Source: Cyclostephanos tholiformis
Taxonomy: Eukaryota > Bacillariophyta > Thalassiosirophyceae > Thalassiosirales > Thalassiosiraceae
DNA: 20,350 bases
Assembly: GCA_036939975.1 (NCBI GenBank)
Contig: JALLPB010000218.1
Coordinates: forward strand, 1 to 20,350
Direction of reading: 5' to 3'
Part shown: positions 1 through 8,727 of the stretch, one piece after another
Position numbering within the stretch: the stretch's first letter is position 1
Layout: each line of letters starts with the position of its first letter
Notes under the pieces: model-generated
What the model saw: only the letters and a program-made list of their open reading frames with translations
Databases searched by the model: none
What the model was told of the DNA's origin: nothing
Position numbers and translations under genes: made by a program

Positions 1-2
1 TT

Positions 3-362
3 TTGCCTTCTCCGCGCTCCTGTGCTGATGTTACATCTGACGTAATTGTGTTGGATGAAGATGACAAGGAGTGCCGCATGTGCAAAAATAATTTCCTCAC
101 TGACATCAATGCCGAGAATGAGAATGTCAGACTACATTTGCCTGTCATCGGCTCGTGTTAGCACGTCTTTTGTTATGGGTGTGTGTTACAAACGGCACGT
201 TCCAAAGCGAATGTTGGAGGTGGGGTACCATCACGAATCGAATGTATGGAATGTAGGAAAACAGATGCATTTTGTCCATCGGAGCCTCAGTTCTATTGGC
301 ATTTGATTGGCTTGCTAAGCAGGTCTATTCCAGTTTTGAGGAAATCGGATCCTAGTGGGTAA
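3..362 (+). pseudogene. RING-finger protein fragment with in-frame stop
   Basis: The frame starting at base 3 is open apart from one TAG at 159-161 and ends with TAA at 360-362. It enters from outside the window, so the N-terminus is missing. It spells a RING (C3HC4) zinc finger: CRMC after an acidic stretch (first ligand pair), LPVIGSC-stop-H (third Cys and His), HVFCYGC (next pair) and ECMEC (last pair), then DAFCPSEPQFYWHLIGLL. The stop sits exactly at the single residue between the third Cys and the His, so it destroys the metal site if translation ends there. RING proteins are usually E3 ubiquitin ligases; that role is family knowledge. Either this is a pseudogene, the stop is read through, or one base is wrong. 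No GT-AG intron would remove the codon. An 86-residue frame at 46-306 is only a shadow of it. Confidence 0.7.
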
Positions 363-617
363 TTATGTATCAATGAAGTGCAGGCAGGTGGTGATATTTG
401 GGAGTTACAAGCACTTGGGGAGGGAGATTCAAGGGGCAAAGTGTAGTGTATTTATTTATGTCCTTATTAATGTTTGATATCTAAGACATATTTGTTACTG
501 GCATCGACAAGATTTGTGTGCTGCGCACATAATTAATCTAATGTAAGCCACTCTAACCTCTGCCTGCACCATGCAGACAATATACTATTGAAAGTCTCCT
601 GCAAAAACAGTAACCTC

Positions 618-1018
618 CTAATAGCGCACAAAGTTACCATCGATATCATCTATGGGATCCCACGAGCCTTCGAAAGGTAAATTGCATCCAACGTCACTCA
701 CCCCAAATCCGACTAGAGTGATGCCGTCCGCTCTGAAGAGGCATCGCCGTAAGATACGATAAATTCGGCAACTCCGATTTCTTCGATAATGATGTCTTCG
801 TTTTCTTCGCCTGCTCCATAGACCTCCGCGTACATGTCCGTGTCAGCATCTTGATACTGGTATGATAGTATATCTCCTGCCTCCTCCCCGCCCTCGCCAT
901 TATCGGTGACCAATAGTGCCATGTAACCCAGGGGACTCACGGCCTTTGCCGACAGAGCGAGGGCCCTACGCGCGCTTATGGTAGGATTAAGGAAAGATAT
1001 TGTTGATCGACTCTCCAT
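618..1018 (-). CDS. Small acidic hypothetical protein, frame-broken
   Basis: From ATG at 1018 a 101-residue frame runs to TAG at 713. It has a basic, hydrophobic N-terminus (SARRALALSAKAVSPLGYMALL) and a strongly acidic middle rich in Asp/Glu/Tyr. Just before the stop, a second frame carries on with protein-like sequence (ADGITLVGFGVSDVGCN, then PFEGSWDPIDDIDGNFVRY) to TAG at 618-620. The switch lies around 733-745 and corresponds to one missing base. I read this as one roughly 133-residue gene with a frameshift, or a sequence error. Alternatively the 101-residue product is real and the rest is chance. I do not recognise the family. Only 37 bp separate the ATG from the stop of the gene upstream on the same strand, so the promoter would be unusually short. 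Confidence 0.45.
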
Positions 1019-1055
1019 TTATATACGATTATCTCGCGATCGCAGAGAAGAATTT

Positions 1056-4000
1056 TTATCCGCCATATATTTTCAGCAATTTGTTGAAAACATGGCACAT
1101 CGCTCTCAAGTCAACAGCCAAAGGAATACTAGCTACAAAGTCATCATCTGAATGGTAGACCGAAAAACCAAGATTCGTCAAGAGCTCGATACTTCCTGGA
1201 GTGGAAGTGATTTGATCAAACACCTTGTTGCCAAGTCGAAAGTTTCGAAAGCGAGGATTCGACGGGTCTTTTTGCACATTTGTCACATATTTATTGGCGA
1301 TGGTCAAGACTTTCTTCATGTCTTTATCATTGAGCTGATTCATCACGATGGTGTCATTTCCAATTTTGATCTCTACTGTTCCGATGAGCATACCCACTTC
1401 GAGTTTGGTACACGCTAATGAATCTTTTTGACCGGAAGTTGCCTGTTCAATCGCTTTTACTGCGGCTGTGTTTGGTTCCATTCCCGTTGATATCAGCTGA
1501 GAGAAAATTTCCTTTACGCGATCCGCAAAATCATCTGTTGATGGCATGACCTTGGATTTTGTACCCTGATCCTTTTTCCGAACAAGATAGTCCTGTAATT
1601 TGGCAATGAACACCGCTCCTCCTTTTTGGTCTCCTATAACCGAAGGCGTCTGAACTTCCTCGCAAGACAACGCTAAGATATCGAGCATTGACTTGGTCTC
1701 AACGGGAACCTCGTCCAACCAATCACGAAACAACTTCTCAATTGCCTCCTCTCCACGTTGACATGCCTTGTGGACATCCCTTCTACACTCATCCGGCGAC
1801 GTCAAAACCGTTCCTGAAAGCGAGTCGATAACCACCAGACTAGGAATGCCTCTAACTCCAAACACTGACTTTGCATGCTGCGACAAGGCTCGATTTGAGA
1901 AGGGGAGAGAATGAAATGGCATTTTACCATAATACGCCTTAAACTGATTTTCATCTTGATCTGAACTGACAAAAACGATTTTAAGACCGTGAGTTGGAGC
2001 AACTTCTTGTAGGTGATTGTAGAATTCTATGAGCAGTGGGGTGAAGCCGCGACAAGGGCCGCACCATTGCGCACTAAAATAAAGAGCGACAATACGCGAG
2101 TTTGAAAGGGCGACGGTCGTGTCCACTAGAAAAGGGGCATTGTTTGCATTTTTGACGAGAAGTTGATCCCCCAGAAGCCCAGTGAAGTAGTCATCTGCTA
2201 TTGGGACATCGAATTTGGGAGTACCACCGCCATTGTTTGGGGTTGTTTTGGATTCATCAATGACTTCATCATCATCGGGTACCAAAGAATCCGGGAGGAG
2301 ATGGTATGTAACCCATGGTGTATCAATCTTCGCACCAATAATATGAGCTTGTAAGCTTGCTCTTCGGAAAGGGAAAGATTTCTTGTCAATTAAATAAATT
2401 GGAGCGTCATGACGAGTGGTGTAACCGACGATAGACGATTTGTGGGCATCATTTTTCATGTATTCATTGAATGCAGCACGCTTTTCATAGTGTGAAGAAG
2501 AAAGTTGAGTCTTAAGCGGCATGACCGCGTCAGGGAGGCGAGTTGAAACTATAGCTGGAACAACGTTCATCTCGGTTCGAAGCCTGGTCTTCTGTTGCAG
2601 AGACGTGTTGATTTGGAGAGAAACAATGATTGACAGCTCACTGTCGGACGTGCAAATACCTACCGCCCATTTCGGATGGAAGTTGAGCTGCCCTGCAAAT
2701 AAAAAGTAGCTCTCATTGGTGCTGCATGGATCATCAATGTTGAACCCGCCGAGTCGACTGAAGTTGCTTATGTTTAAATCATCACTTCCATTGCCATTAT
2801 TTGTGCACCTCTCATGTTGCGCTCCTTTAATGCAGCAAAGTGCCACTATACGACCATCGGGTACTTCATCCAAGAAAGCTCCCGTAGATGACCAACGAGA
2901 GAATGCTTTTGACTGAAGTATGCAGCCAGATTGTTCATCGACTACCACCACTGATATGCCATGTGACAATGAGGCAGCGCATGGGACTCCGCTCACTGTT
3001 ATACACTCAGGATGTGATTTAGTAGCGGCTGATGGCACATTTGATGATCTCGGTGGCCGTACAACAATTTCCAGACCACTGTGCTTAGACGATGGGTAAA
3101 AGCTTTCTATAAAGAAAGATTGTGCAGTTTCTATCGCGCTTTCACCCTCTCCTTCTCCATCATCTTTTTTTTTATTGTTACCCAGCTCCTGTCTAGCAGA
3201 TTTCCAAGCCAGAGATCCACTGACTGCAATAATTATGCAAGTGATGACAGCAATCAGTCATAAAACTGTCTTTTCTATTTTGCACAAACAAATTAGGTTC
3301 ACTCACTCCTTCCCTCTCTGTAGTCCACGTCCCACACGCCAGATGATTGAACCATTACAAAGAAATTTTCCTCGGCCTTGCCTCGTTTATCCAACTCTTC
3401 CAATCTACCCCTCCCAATATTGTTCATTTGTCGTAGAGTGCTGTTCATGTGCAAGAATGCCATATCGCTCGTGCTTTCGTCTGGTGCAAACTCCCTCCTG
3501 CGCGCTTGGAAGTCGTCGGTGAAGAACTTCCTTGTGTACCTTTTGGTCACATCGGCTACGGAGTCATGAGTCGCGCCGATTGCGTAGTTTAATTTCTTAC
3601 CCCACCCCTGCTCATACATGTTCGGTCGATCAATCAATCCCTCGCAGGAATCGGCATGAAGCCAGCGATGTTGCCGTACCGACCACACCTCCGTCCAGAC
3701 GTGATCGGTGAAGTCCAACACGTAGCGTGTGTCGAAGCCAAGAGCGCGGCAGTACACACCAAAGAGGTTGGCAAACTCTCCGCATCGACCACGGCGACTT
3801 TTGAACAGGGTGCGAGGCGAGTTGAAGCGAGGGAATGTCGTTGTGGTGCCGCATAGTTTGCATTCGTAGACTGTATTTCGTAGGAATCGGAATGCGGCCG
3901 TCATTAACAGTGCGACGATTCAGTTCATAAAATGGCGAGAGGGAAAAGAGAAAGTAACGCACCCTCAACACGGCCAGCACCGCCAGTTATCTCCTCCTCT

Positions 4001-4527
4001 GTCTCAGGACCCCTGATACCCATGCTTTTCATCTGTTTTCCGTCTTCGTTTCCTTTGCAATCGGGACATGAGCATGGACTAATGAAAATATCAGTTTTGG
4101 AGATATAATTAAACTGCGCAATGGTATCGATGCGAGAAGAGGATATACATGAAACTACTCACGGCTGATTGCACCAGACCATGACCTCCTGCTTGAAATA
4201 AAGGGTGAGGCGCTTCAGGAGCAGGTCGTCCCCTTCCCAGTCGGCATCGTCGTCTCGGAAGCACGATGTCATGTATTCAATGGCATCGCCACCGTTTAAC
4301 CTAAACTCGACCTCGTCCCCCCCCCCCTCCTTTGCTTCATCGGTTCCGCCGCCCTCGTTACAGCGGTCCAAATAAAATTTCCACGTGGCTTCCGTATCGC
4401 AGACTAGTTCGGGCACCAGTGCCCGAATTGGTACGGATGCGCGTACTTCAGCAAGAAGGGACTTGTCGTTCTCCCATCGTTTCGCGGTATCGACGGCCGA
4501 CTTGATGCGGGTCTGGAGCGTTGACAT
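1056..4527 (-). CDS. PNG1: Peptide:N-glycanase fused to ILEI-like, thioredoxin and PUB domains
   Basis: Predicted exons 4163-4527, 3963-4078, 3307-3870 and 1056-3223; introns of 84, 92 and 83 bp with donors GTGAGT, GTGCGT, GTGAGT. Frame is kept at every join, giving 1070 residues. Residues 1-348 are the transglutaminase-fold glycanase core, which removes N-glycans from misfolded glycoproteins in the cytosol: CPDC (126-129) and CKLC (164-167) zinc pairs, Cys190 in RRGRCGEFAN, His217 in DFTDHVW, Asp234 in WLHADSCEG. The third join restores GRISGSLAWKSARQELG, a tail typical of the family. Next come an ILEI/FAM3-like domain (about 430-552), a thioredoxin domain (about 690-855, WCGPC 735-739, cis-Pro809), a UBA-like stretch (about 912-945) and a PUB domain (about 980-1055; NPRFRNFRLGNKVF). 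PUB domains bind p97/VCP. Animal NGLY1 has PUB at the N-terminus and a PAW domain at the C-terminus. Without the third splice this would be two genes, with no ATG near the start of the second. Confidence 0.85.
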
Positions 4528-4838
4528 CAGATTCTTCGATAAAGCCTGATTAGATGATGATTACCTAAAATGTCACGACCATAATAATATTACGGAGAAC
4601 GGGCTTATGGTAGCTTGGAAGGTGTGAGACATTTTTTCATGATTGATGCATAGTAATATGGTACCATACAAGTATTCTCGCTTATTTCTACGTACCTACT
4701 ACTGCTTGTTCGAAGCCAGATATTGGATATTCAGCCACCCCACACCAATTGATAGATCTGTCGCAGCTAACTTCAAAGTTACAGCATATATTCGAAACTA
4801 GGTAGCTCCCACGGAATATCGAATGGGTATTGAAAAAA
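4528..4838. other. Intergenic, upstream of the glycanase gene
   Basis: AT-rich, no convincing reading frame. It must hold the glycanase promoter if the ATG at 4527 is the true start. The glycanase frame stays open for about eleven more codons upstream of that ATG before an in-frame TAA, with no further ATG. I see no clear core promoter motif. Confidence 0.4.
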
Positions 4839-4956
4839 TGTAGACCCCATGTCTAGGTCTAGACCCTTCGTCTAGACCTAGACATAAGGTCTAAGCTTAG
4901 ACATAGGGTCTACATACACACTTCGACATGGGGTCTAGAGAGTACGTAGGTACTCT
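4839..4956. repeat. Cluster of nested palindromes built on TAGACC/GGTCTA
   Basis: A perfect inverted repeat with 15-nt arms lies at 4849-4863 and 4871-4885 (ATGTCTAGGTCTAGA and its complement) around a 7-nt loop. A perfect 14-bp palindrome (GTCTAAGCTTAGAC) follows at 4889-4902. An outer imperfect pair starts at 4839 and ends at 4914. TAGACCCCATGTC at 4841-4853 recurs as its exact complement at 4925-4937. A small hairpin with 7-nt arms follows at 4939-4956. The basic unit appears in alternating orientation, so the strand can fold in several ways. Confidence 0.85.
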
Positions 4957-5108
4957 ACAATACTATTAGCCATTCGCATTTAACAAAAAAGCTACCTATC
5001 TTGAGAACTCTCTTGAACACGGTCATTTCTCATCAATTCTCTCGCTTATTCCCTCAACCTCATTACAATAATAGCAAAATTTAGCATTTTTTATATACTT
5101 GAGTCGAC

Positions 5109-5190
5109 TCATGAGATTTACCACAGCCCGATTGACAAACGAAAAATGACACACTCAGGGGTTGGCGGGAAAAAACAGTCGAACGATTTA
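5109..5190. repeat. Imperfect direct repeat, copy 1
   Basis: Roughly 82 bp matching the segment at 5592-5672. Shared blocks include TCATGA, CAGCCCGA, GAAAAATGACACAC and TCGAACGATTTA. The two copies flank the foldback element at 5206-5408. Confidence 0.75.
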
Positions 5191-5205
5191 GGTGCTTGCC
5201 GTAGG

Positions 5206-5408
5206 GTACGCGGTTTAAGCAACGCTCCCGCCATTTTTCTCTTGAATTCCTTTTGGTCAAAAATTGTCCCTTGACAAAATTAAACAGCGGATTTCAATTT
5301 TTTGCAAAATTGACAATCGGAATCAAATCTTTAATTTTGTCCCAAGACAATCTTCTACCAAAAGGAATTCAAAAGAAAAATGGCAGGAGCGTTGCTTAAA
5401 CCACGTAC
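5206..5408. repeat. Foldback (MITE-like) element with 52-bp arms
   Basis: Bases 5206-5257 and 5357-5408 are inverted copies matching at 49 of 52 positions; all three differences are C/T transitions. Both arms contain TTTAAGCAACGCTCC and GAATTCCTTTTGGT or their complements. The 99-bp centre is itself partly palindromic: GACAAAATTAAA pairs with its complement, and the middle is CAATTTT-TTGC-AAAATTG. The unit encodes nothing convincing. The structure fits a miniature inverted-repeat or foldback element. I could not define a target-site duplication. Confidence 0.75.
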
Positions 5409-5433
5409 TATCTCCCGGGGAAGATAAGCACCA

Positions 5434-5450
5434 CTGGGAGATAAGCACCA
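5434..5450. repeat. Inverted repeat partner 1 (GGGAGATAAGCACCA)
   Basis: This 17-mer is the reverse complement of 5697-5713 with one mismatch. A related shorter copy (GAAGATAAGCACCA) sits just upstream, ending at 5433, so the motif also occurs twice in tandem here. Confidence 0.7.
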
Positions 5451-5591
5451 GACACAAAATCTATCATCTAAATTAGTCAGAAAATTAAAATAGGAGGCAT
5501 TAATTTGCATTACGATGCGATCGTTCTCAGAAACCCTCAATACAACAGTCATGTTCAGTGCAACATTTTGCATTTTTATGCTAGGGTTGAT

Positions 5592-5672
5592 TCATGACAC
5601 TCACCGCAGCCCGAGAGACAAAAGAAAAATGACACACACTGGTTTAAGGGGAAAGCACTTTCGAACGATTTA
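5592..5672. repeat. Imperfect direct repeat, copy 2
   Basis: Second copy of the roughly 82-bp repeat at 5109-5190, same orientation, about 480 bp downstream. It is followed within 25-40 bases by the inverted-repeat partner at 5697-5713. Confidence 0.75.
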
Positions 5673-5696
5673 GCTGTCAAATCCTAGAACATTAAT

Positions 5697-5713
5697 TGGT
5701 GCTTATCTCCCGG
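5697..5713. repeat. Inverted repeat partner 2 (TGGTGCTTATCTCCC)
   Basis: Complement of 5434-5450 with one mismatch. It marks the right end of the repeat-dense stretch. Confidence 0.7.
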
Positions 5714-6059
5714 CCTATGGTTAGCCATTCAATTTGGATGGGGCATGTTGAAAAGAACCACTCAGGGTGTTGTTTTTGCCCATTCCCATTTACCAGTTAC
5801 TACACTCCAGCAGTTCAAGTACATTAACTTTTAATAACACTATTCGAAAGCTTACGTTATTCTGCATCCAATGGTGGTAGCATTGCCATGGCCATAATTG
5901 CCATTGCAATACACTATTTTAAATTCCAATATCATTTTCCAAAACAACACCTTAGATATTATTATTGGGTCATTCCTACGTTAATCTCCATACTCCAAAC
6001 CTTCATGCCACACCACAAAACTAATTCCAACTGTAAAGCAGCACTCAACATTGTCTACA
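5714..6059. other. AT-rich spacer without gene
   Basis: No supported reading frame. It lies just upstream of a decayed plus-strand frame starting at 6060 and could be that element's leader or promoter. Confidence 0.35.
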
Positions 6060-6456
6060 ATGGTGGATCCTAAAGTTGTTGCTGCACGTGCTGCCGCAGC
6101 TGCCACACTTGCAGAAGAAGAAGAAACAACACCAATAACACCACACAGAGCCCATTGCAGTGCCAGTGGAACTCCACCTTCTTTGATCTGGATATGTATG
6201 TTTGAGACAATGCAGCTCAACAAAACATGAAGCCAGATAGTCAAAGCGGATCCCTTGATGCAAATTTTTTAGGAAGCATGGATGTGATGCAGATCTTGTG
6301 AGAGTCGATCCTCTCTTCTTCTACCAACTCCTGTTCCCATTCTGCCTACCAGAGATCTTCTTGTGTAAAAATACTGATGTCTATGTCAAAGGCATGTCAA
6401 CAACTACATTCCTCACTGTTGCAACACCTCCCAGAAGAGCAACATGCAGAGTTTGA
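6060..6456 (+). pseudogene. Decayed plus-strand reading frame, probably mobile-element remnant
   Basis: ATG at 6060 opens a 56-residue frame with an Ala/Glu-rich start (MVDPKVVAARAAAATLAEEE) that stops at 6228-6230. From about 6178 to 6295 another frame carries protein-like sequence (DNAAQQNMKPDSQSGSLDAN) interrupted by a TGA. A third frame, about 6260-6456, reads CDADLVRVDPLFFYQLLFPF and then TTTFLTVATPPRRATC before a stop at 6454-6456. These pieces read like one protein broken by at least two frame changes and stops. I cannot name the family. Setting and decay suggest a transposable element. Its 3' end overlaps the end of the minus-strand remnant. Confidence 0.4.
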
Positions 6457-7546
6457 TAACAGTGAGTGATTCCATTGCAAGTATTGCTACTTTCCCCAAA
6501 TTTCTTTGCATATCCCTCAACAAATCCATTTTTCAGCTGGGCAATCATGAACTGATGAGTTGCTTGAAACCTAGCAAAAATTTCTTTGGATCTTTACATC
6601 TCATTCTTCCCTCAAATGTTCTACATGTTTCCCCCACATAGATGGCAGTGTAGTAATCTTTTTTACTCAAAAATTTCAACCATTCACCCATAATACGTAT
6701 GAATTCAACTACACCATCATGCTGCTTATGACAAGTCCACTTTTTACTATTTGCTTCTCATTCCTTCACATCATGCTTCTTATTGTAAGTAACTGCTTTT
6801 CACTTTTTATATCTGCTTCCCATTCCATCTTCATCTTATTCATGTACTTTGCATTAATACACCCAAGGAAGTTATCGCAAAACAGTTTTCTGCCATCCAT
6901 ATTGCGTGATCCGATTGAGATTTTTCTTTTTTTAAATGATGACCAAATGAAGCCTAGTGTCAACCAACCAGGTAGAAAAGACAACATAGCATCAGCAAGA
7001 AATTCTTTCCCTTTTTTCATCAGTTGATCTAGTGGTGTGATTTGAGTAAGTTCAGCAACATGTGCATACATGTCATAATTTCCCTTCATTTACAGTAAGA
7101 TTTCCTCCGCATATAGTCCATCCCACGATTGAACTTTGGAGAGATAAATTTACCCATTTTGCCTCAAGATCTCTTTTTGTGAGATTATTTGGGGCATGAA
7201 TTGTTGTGACACTGCCACTTCCTCTGACACACTTACATTTTGGGGGGCTCTTATCCTTGCTCAAATTGCAAGATTTGCTCTCACTGCCATCTGATGTGAG
7301 GCCTGAGCACTTCCTGGATGAGGAATGGGTAGTGTTGGAGACACGGCGTGCAGTTGTGGCATGAAGTTTTGCTACATGGGAGCCAGTTGAGAGTTTGTCC
7401 TTGTTGCCAACACCAAATTTGTCATCTTTGTTGACATTGTCATGGCTTTTGTAGCTGTTCTCATTGTTGTTGTTGCTGTCATTATCATTCTTGCCTTTTG
7501 CTTTCTTTGCCATAGAATTCATCTGACACATGCTCATCATTGTCAC
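6381..7546 (-). pseudogene. Decayed minus-strand reading frame, probable transposon protein
   Basis: ATG at 7546 opens a 157-residue frame with an Asn/Ser/Lys-rich N-terminus. It breaks at about 7078-7082, where one base too many shifts the frame. The next frame (about 7089-6769) reads DMYAHVAELTQITPLDQLMK and LADAMLSFLPGWLTLGFIW up to a TGA at 6766-6768. A further shift in an A-run near 6745 leads to VVEFIRIMGEWLKFLSKKDY and TCRTFEGRMRCKDPKKFLLG. Another shift near 6565-6580 leads to ATHQFMIAQLKNGFVEGYAK and HVALLGGVATVRN, ending at a TAG at 6381-6383. One stop and three frame changes in about 1.15 kb mark it as dead. I do not recognise the family. Confidence 0.5.
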
Positions 7547-7650
7547 CTTTCAATAGTATATTAGCAAGAGCAAATATCCCAAATCTTTGGGGGGCTTAAG
7601 GTTCACTAAGGTTCACATTGGCCTATGGTCTGGGCAAGGCACTGAGCCTT

Positions 7651-7850
7651 TCAATACCTGCCCCCCCCCTCTAGCTGCTTCATCTGCATATTCTCTTTGA
7701 GAGCTTGGGGAATCATATCAATTATGTTGGTCAATAATGCGGCAAGTGCTTTCCTCTTTCTTCTCATCCACGTTTTGCAAGACACATGAAGCATGCCAGA
7801 CTGATGGCATCATCATTAGAATACATGCATTTGATGCAAACCCACGACAT
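7651..7850 (-). pseudogene. Short broken frame with two CxxC pairs
   Basis: ATG at 7850 opens MSWVCIKCMYSNDD, then ISLACFMCLAKRG and a TGA. The two CxxC pairs are 11 residues apart, as in small zinc-ribbon or knuckle motifs. A neighbouring frame continues with RRKRKALAALLTNIIDMIPQ and ends at 7651-7653. This looks like one decayed reading frame in the same debris field as 6381-7546, with one frame change. No family is recognisable. Confidence 0.25.
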
Positions 7851-8182
7851 CCTCTCTACTTGCCTTGTCTTTTGACTGCATTGAAAAGGTGGAAGAGTGT
7901 GGAAAGGGGGTGATTGGTGTTATATACGATGAAACAAAGATGCCACGGAAAAGGTATGAGGGAAATGATAAGCAAAAGATACTGGGAAGCAACAACCAAC
8001 TGATCAATGAATGAAACTGGCAACACAGGTCAAAACACCAATAACCAACAAATAATGTTGACTGGAACAAACTAATTCGTTACCATTGCTCAAGCTCCAG
8101 TTTATTATTGTCCACTGTCCAATAAATTGAAAAGTGGTACTGGGGAAAAAGGTCATGCGAGTTTCTGTCAAATAGATGATTC
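7851..8182. other. AT-rich stretch, no supported gene
   Basis: Only short, low-complexity or hydrophobic frames on both strands. I see no repeat or RNA gene here. Confidence 0.35.
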
Positions 8183-8497
8183 CTAGCTTGGGGATAACAT
8201 TAATGGAGAGGGAACTAGTGAATTTTCTGGATCTTCCATGTACCTGTCTGCAGCTGGCAACAAGGTGGTGAATGGCTCTCCTAACAGTGATGACAATGGT
8301 TTTTTCTTCTGGGATGATATGGCGTTGAAGTGCTGTACTGGAAGACTCTCTCTTAGCTTTCTAATTACCAGTTCAATAATTTCAGTGCTCAACAGGTTGA
8401 GCATGACCCTTTTAGGATTTGATGGCTTTACATTTATCTCCGCTGTTTTGGCTCTGTTATTGTCGGGATGGTGTAAAGGGTTGCCTGTAGGAAACAT
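8183..8497 (-). CDS. Short hypothetical exon or remnant
   Basis: A 104-residue frame with normal-looking composition (NPKRVMLNLLSTEIIELVIR, LRESLPVQHFNAISSQKKK, EPFTTLLPAADRYMEDPE). The ATG sits inside a pyrimidine-rich stretch that ends TTTCCTACAG, a good splice acceptor, so this may be the last exon of a longer gene starting GNPLHHPDNNRAK. No matching upstream exon is evident before the glycosyltransferase gene ends at 8728. It could also belong to the adjacent transposon debris. No family recognised. Confidence 0.3.
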   Translation of the reverse strand: MFPTGNPLHHPDNNRAKTAEINVKPSNPKRVMLNLLSTEIIELVIRKLRESLPVQHFNAISSQKKKPLSSLLGEPFTTLLPAADRYMEDPENSLVPSPLMLSPS

Positions 8498-8727
8498 ATG
8501 ACAATGAAGAAAAGAAAGAACTTGACCAACTTATCATTTATTCTATAATCATTTTAATGGTTTTTCATGGTCAGAGGCCCACCAGCCAACAATATATAAT
8601 GCGATCAAGGCAATATGGGAAGTCAATAGTTTTGTAATGTAATCCAGGACTAGTATCGGACACAGTTGATCATTTAGCTGGTAACATATTGTCATCTTAT
8701 TCAGGAAGTTCTGGCAAGACTTCGTCG

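Noticed and set aside
694..900. Minus-strand 68-residue frame ending in GTGAGTGA
   Set aside because: Composition is not protein-like, and the two other minus-strand frames together explain the region better.
1056..3038. A stand-alone 660-residue thioredoxin/PUB gene
   Set aside because: Its first codon is GTG, the frame is open far upstream, and the upstream part reads as the glycanase tail directly after a good splice acceptor.
3299..3904. A stand-alone 201-residue glycanase starting at 3904
   Set aside because: The first eleven residues are intron sequence. Exons at 3963-4078 and 4163-4527 supply the zinc site and N-terminal domain in frame.
5264..5573. Short frames on both strands
   Set aside because: They lie within the foldback and repeat elements and have no coding character.
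4839..5713. CRISPR-like array
   Set aside because: Repeats are palindromic, irregularly spaced and in both orientations, and the genome is eukaryotic with spliced genes.
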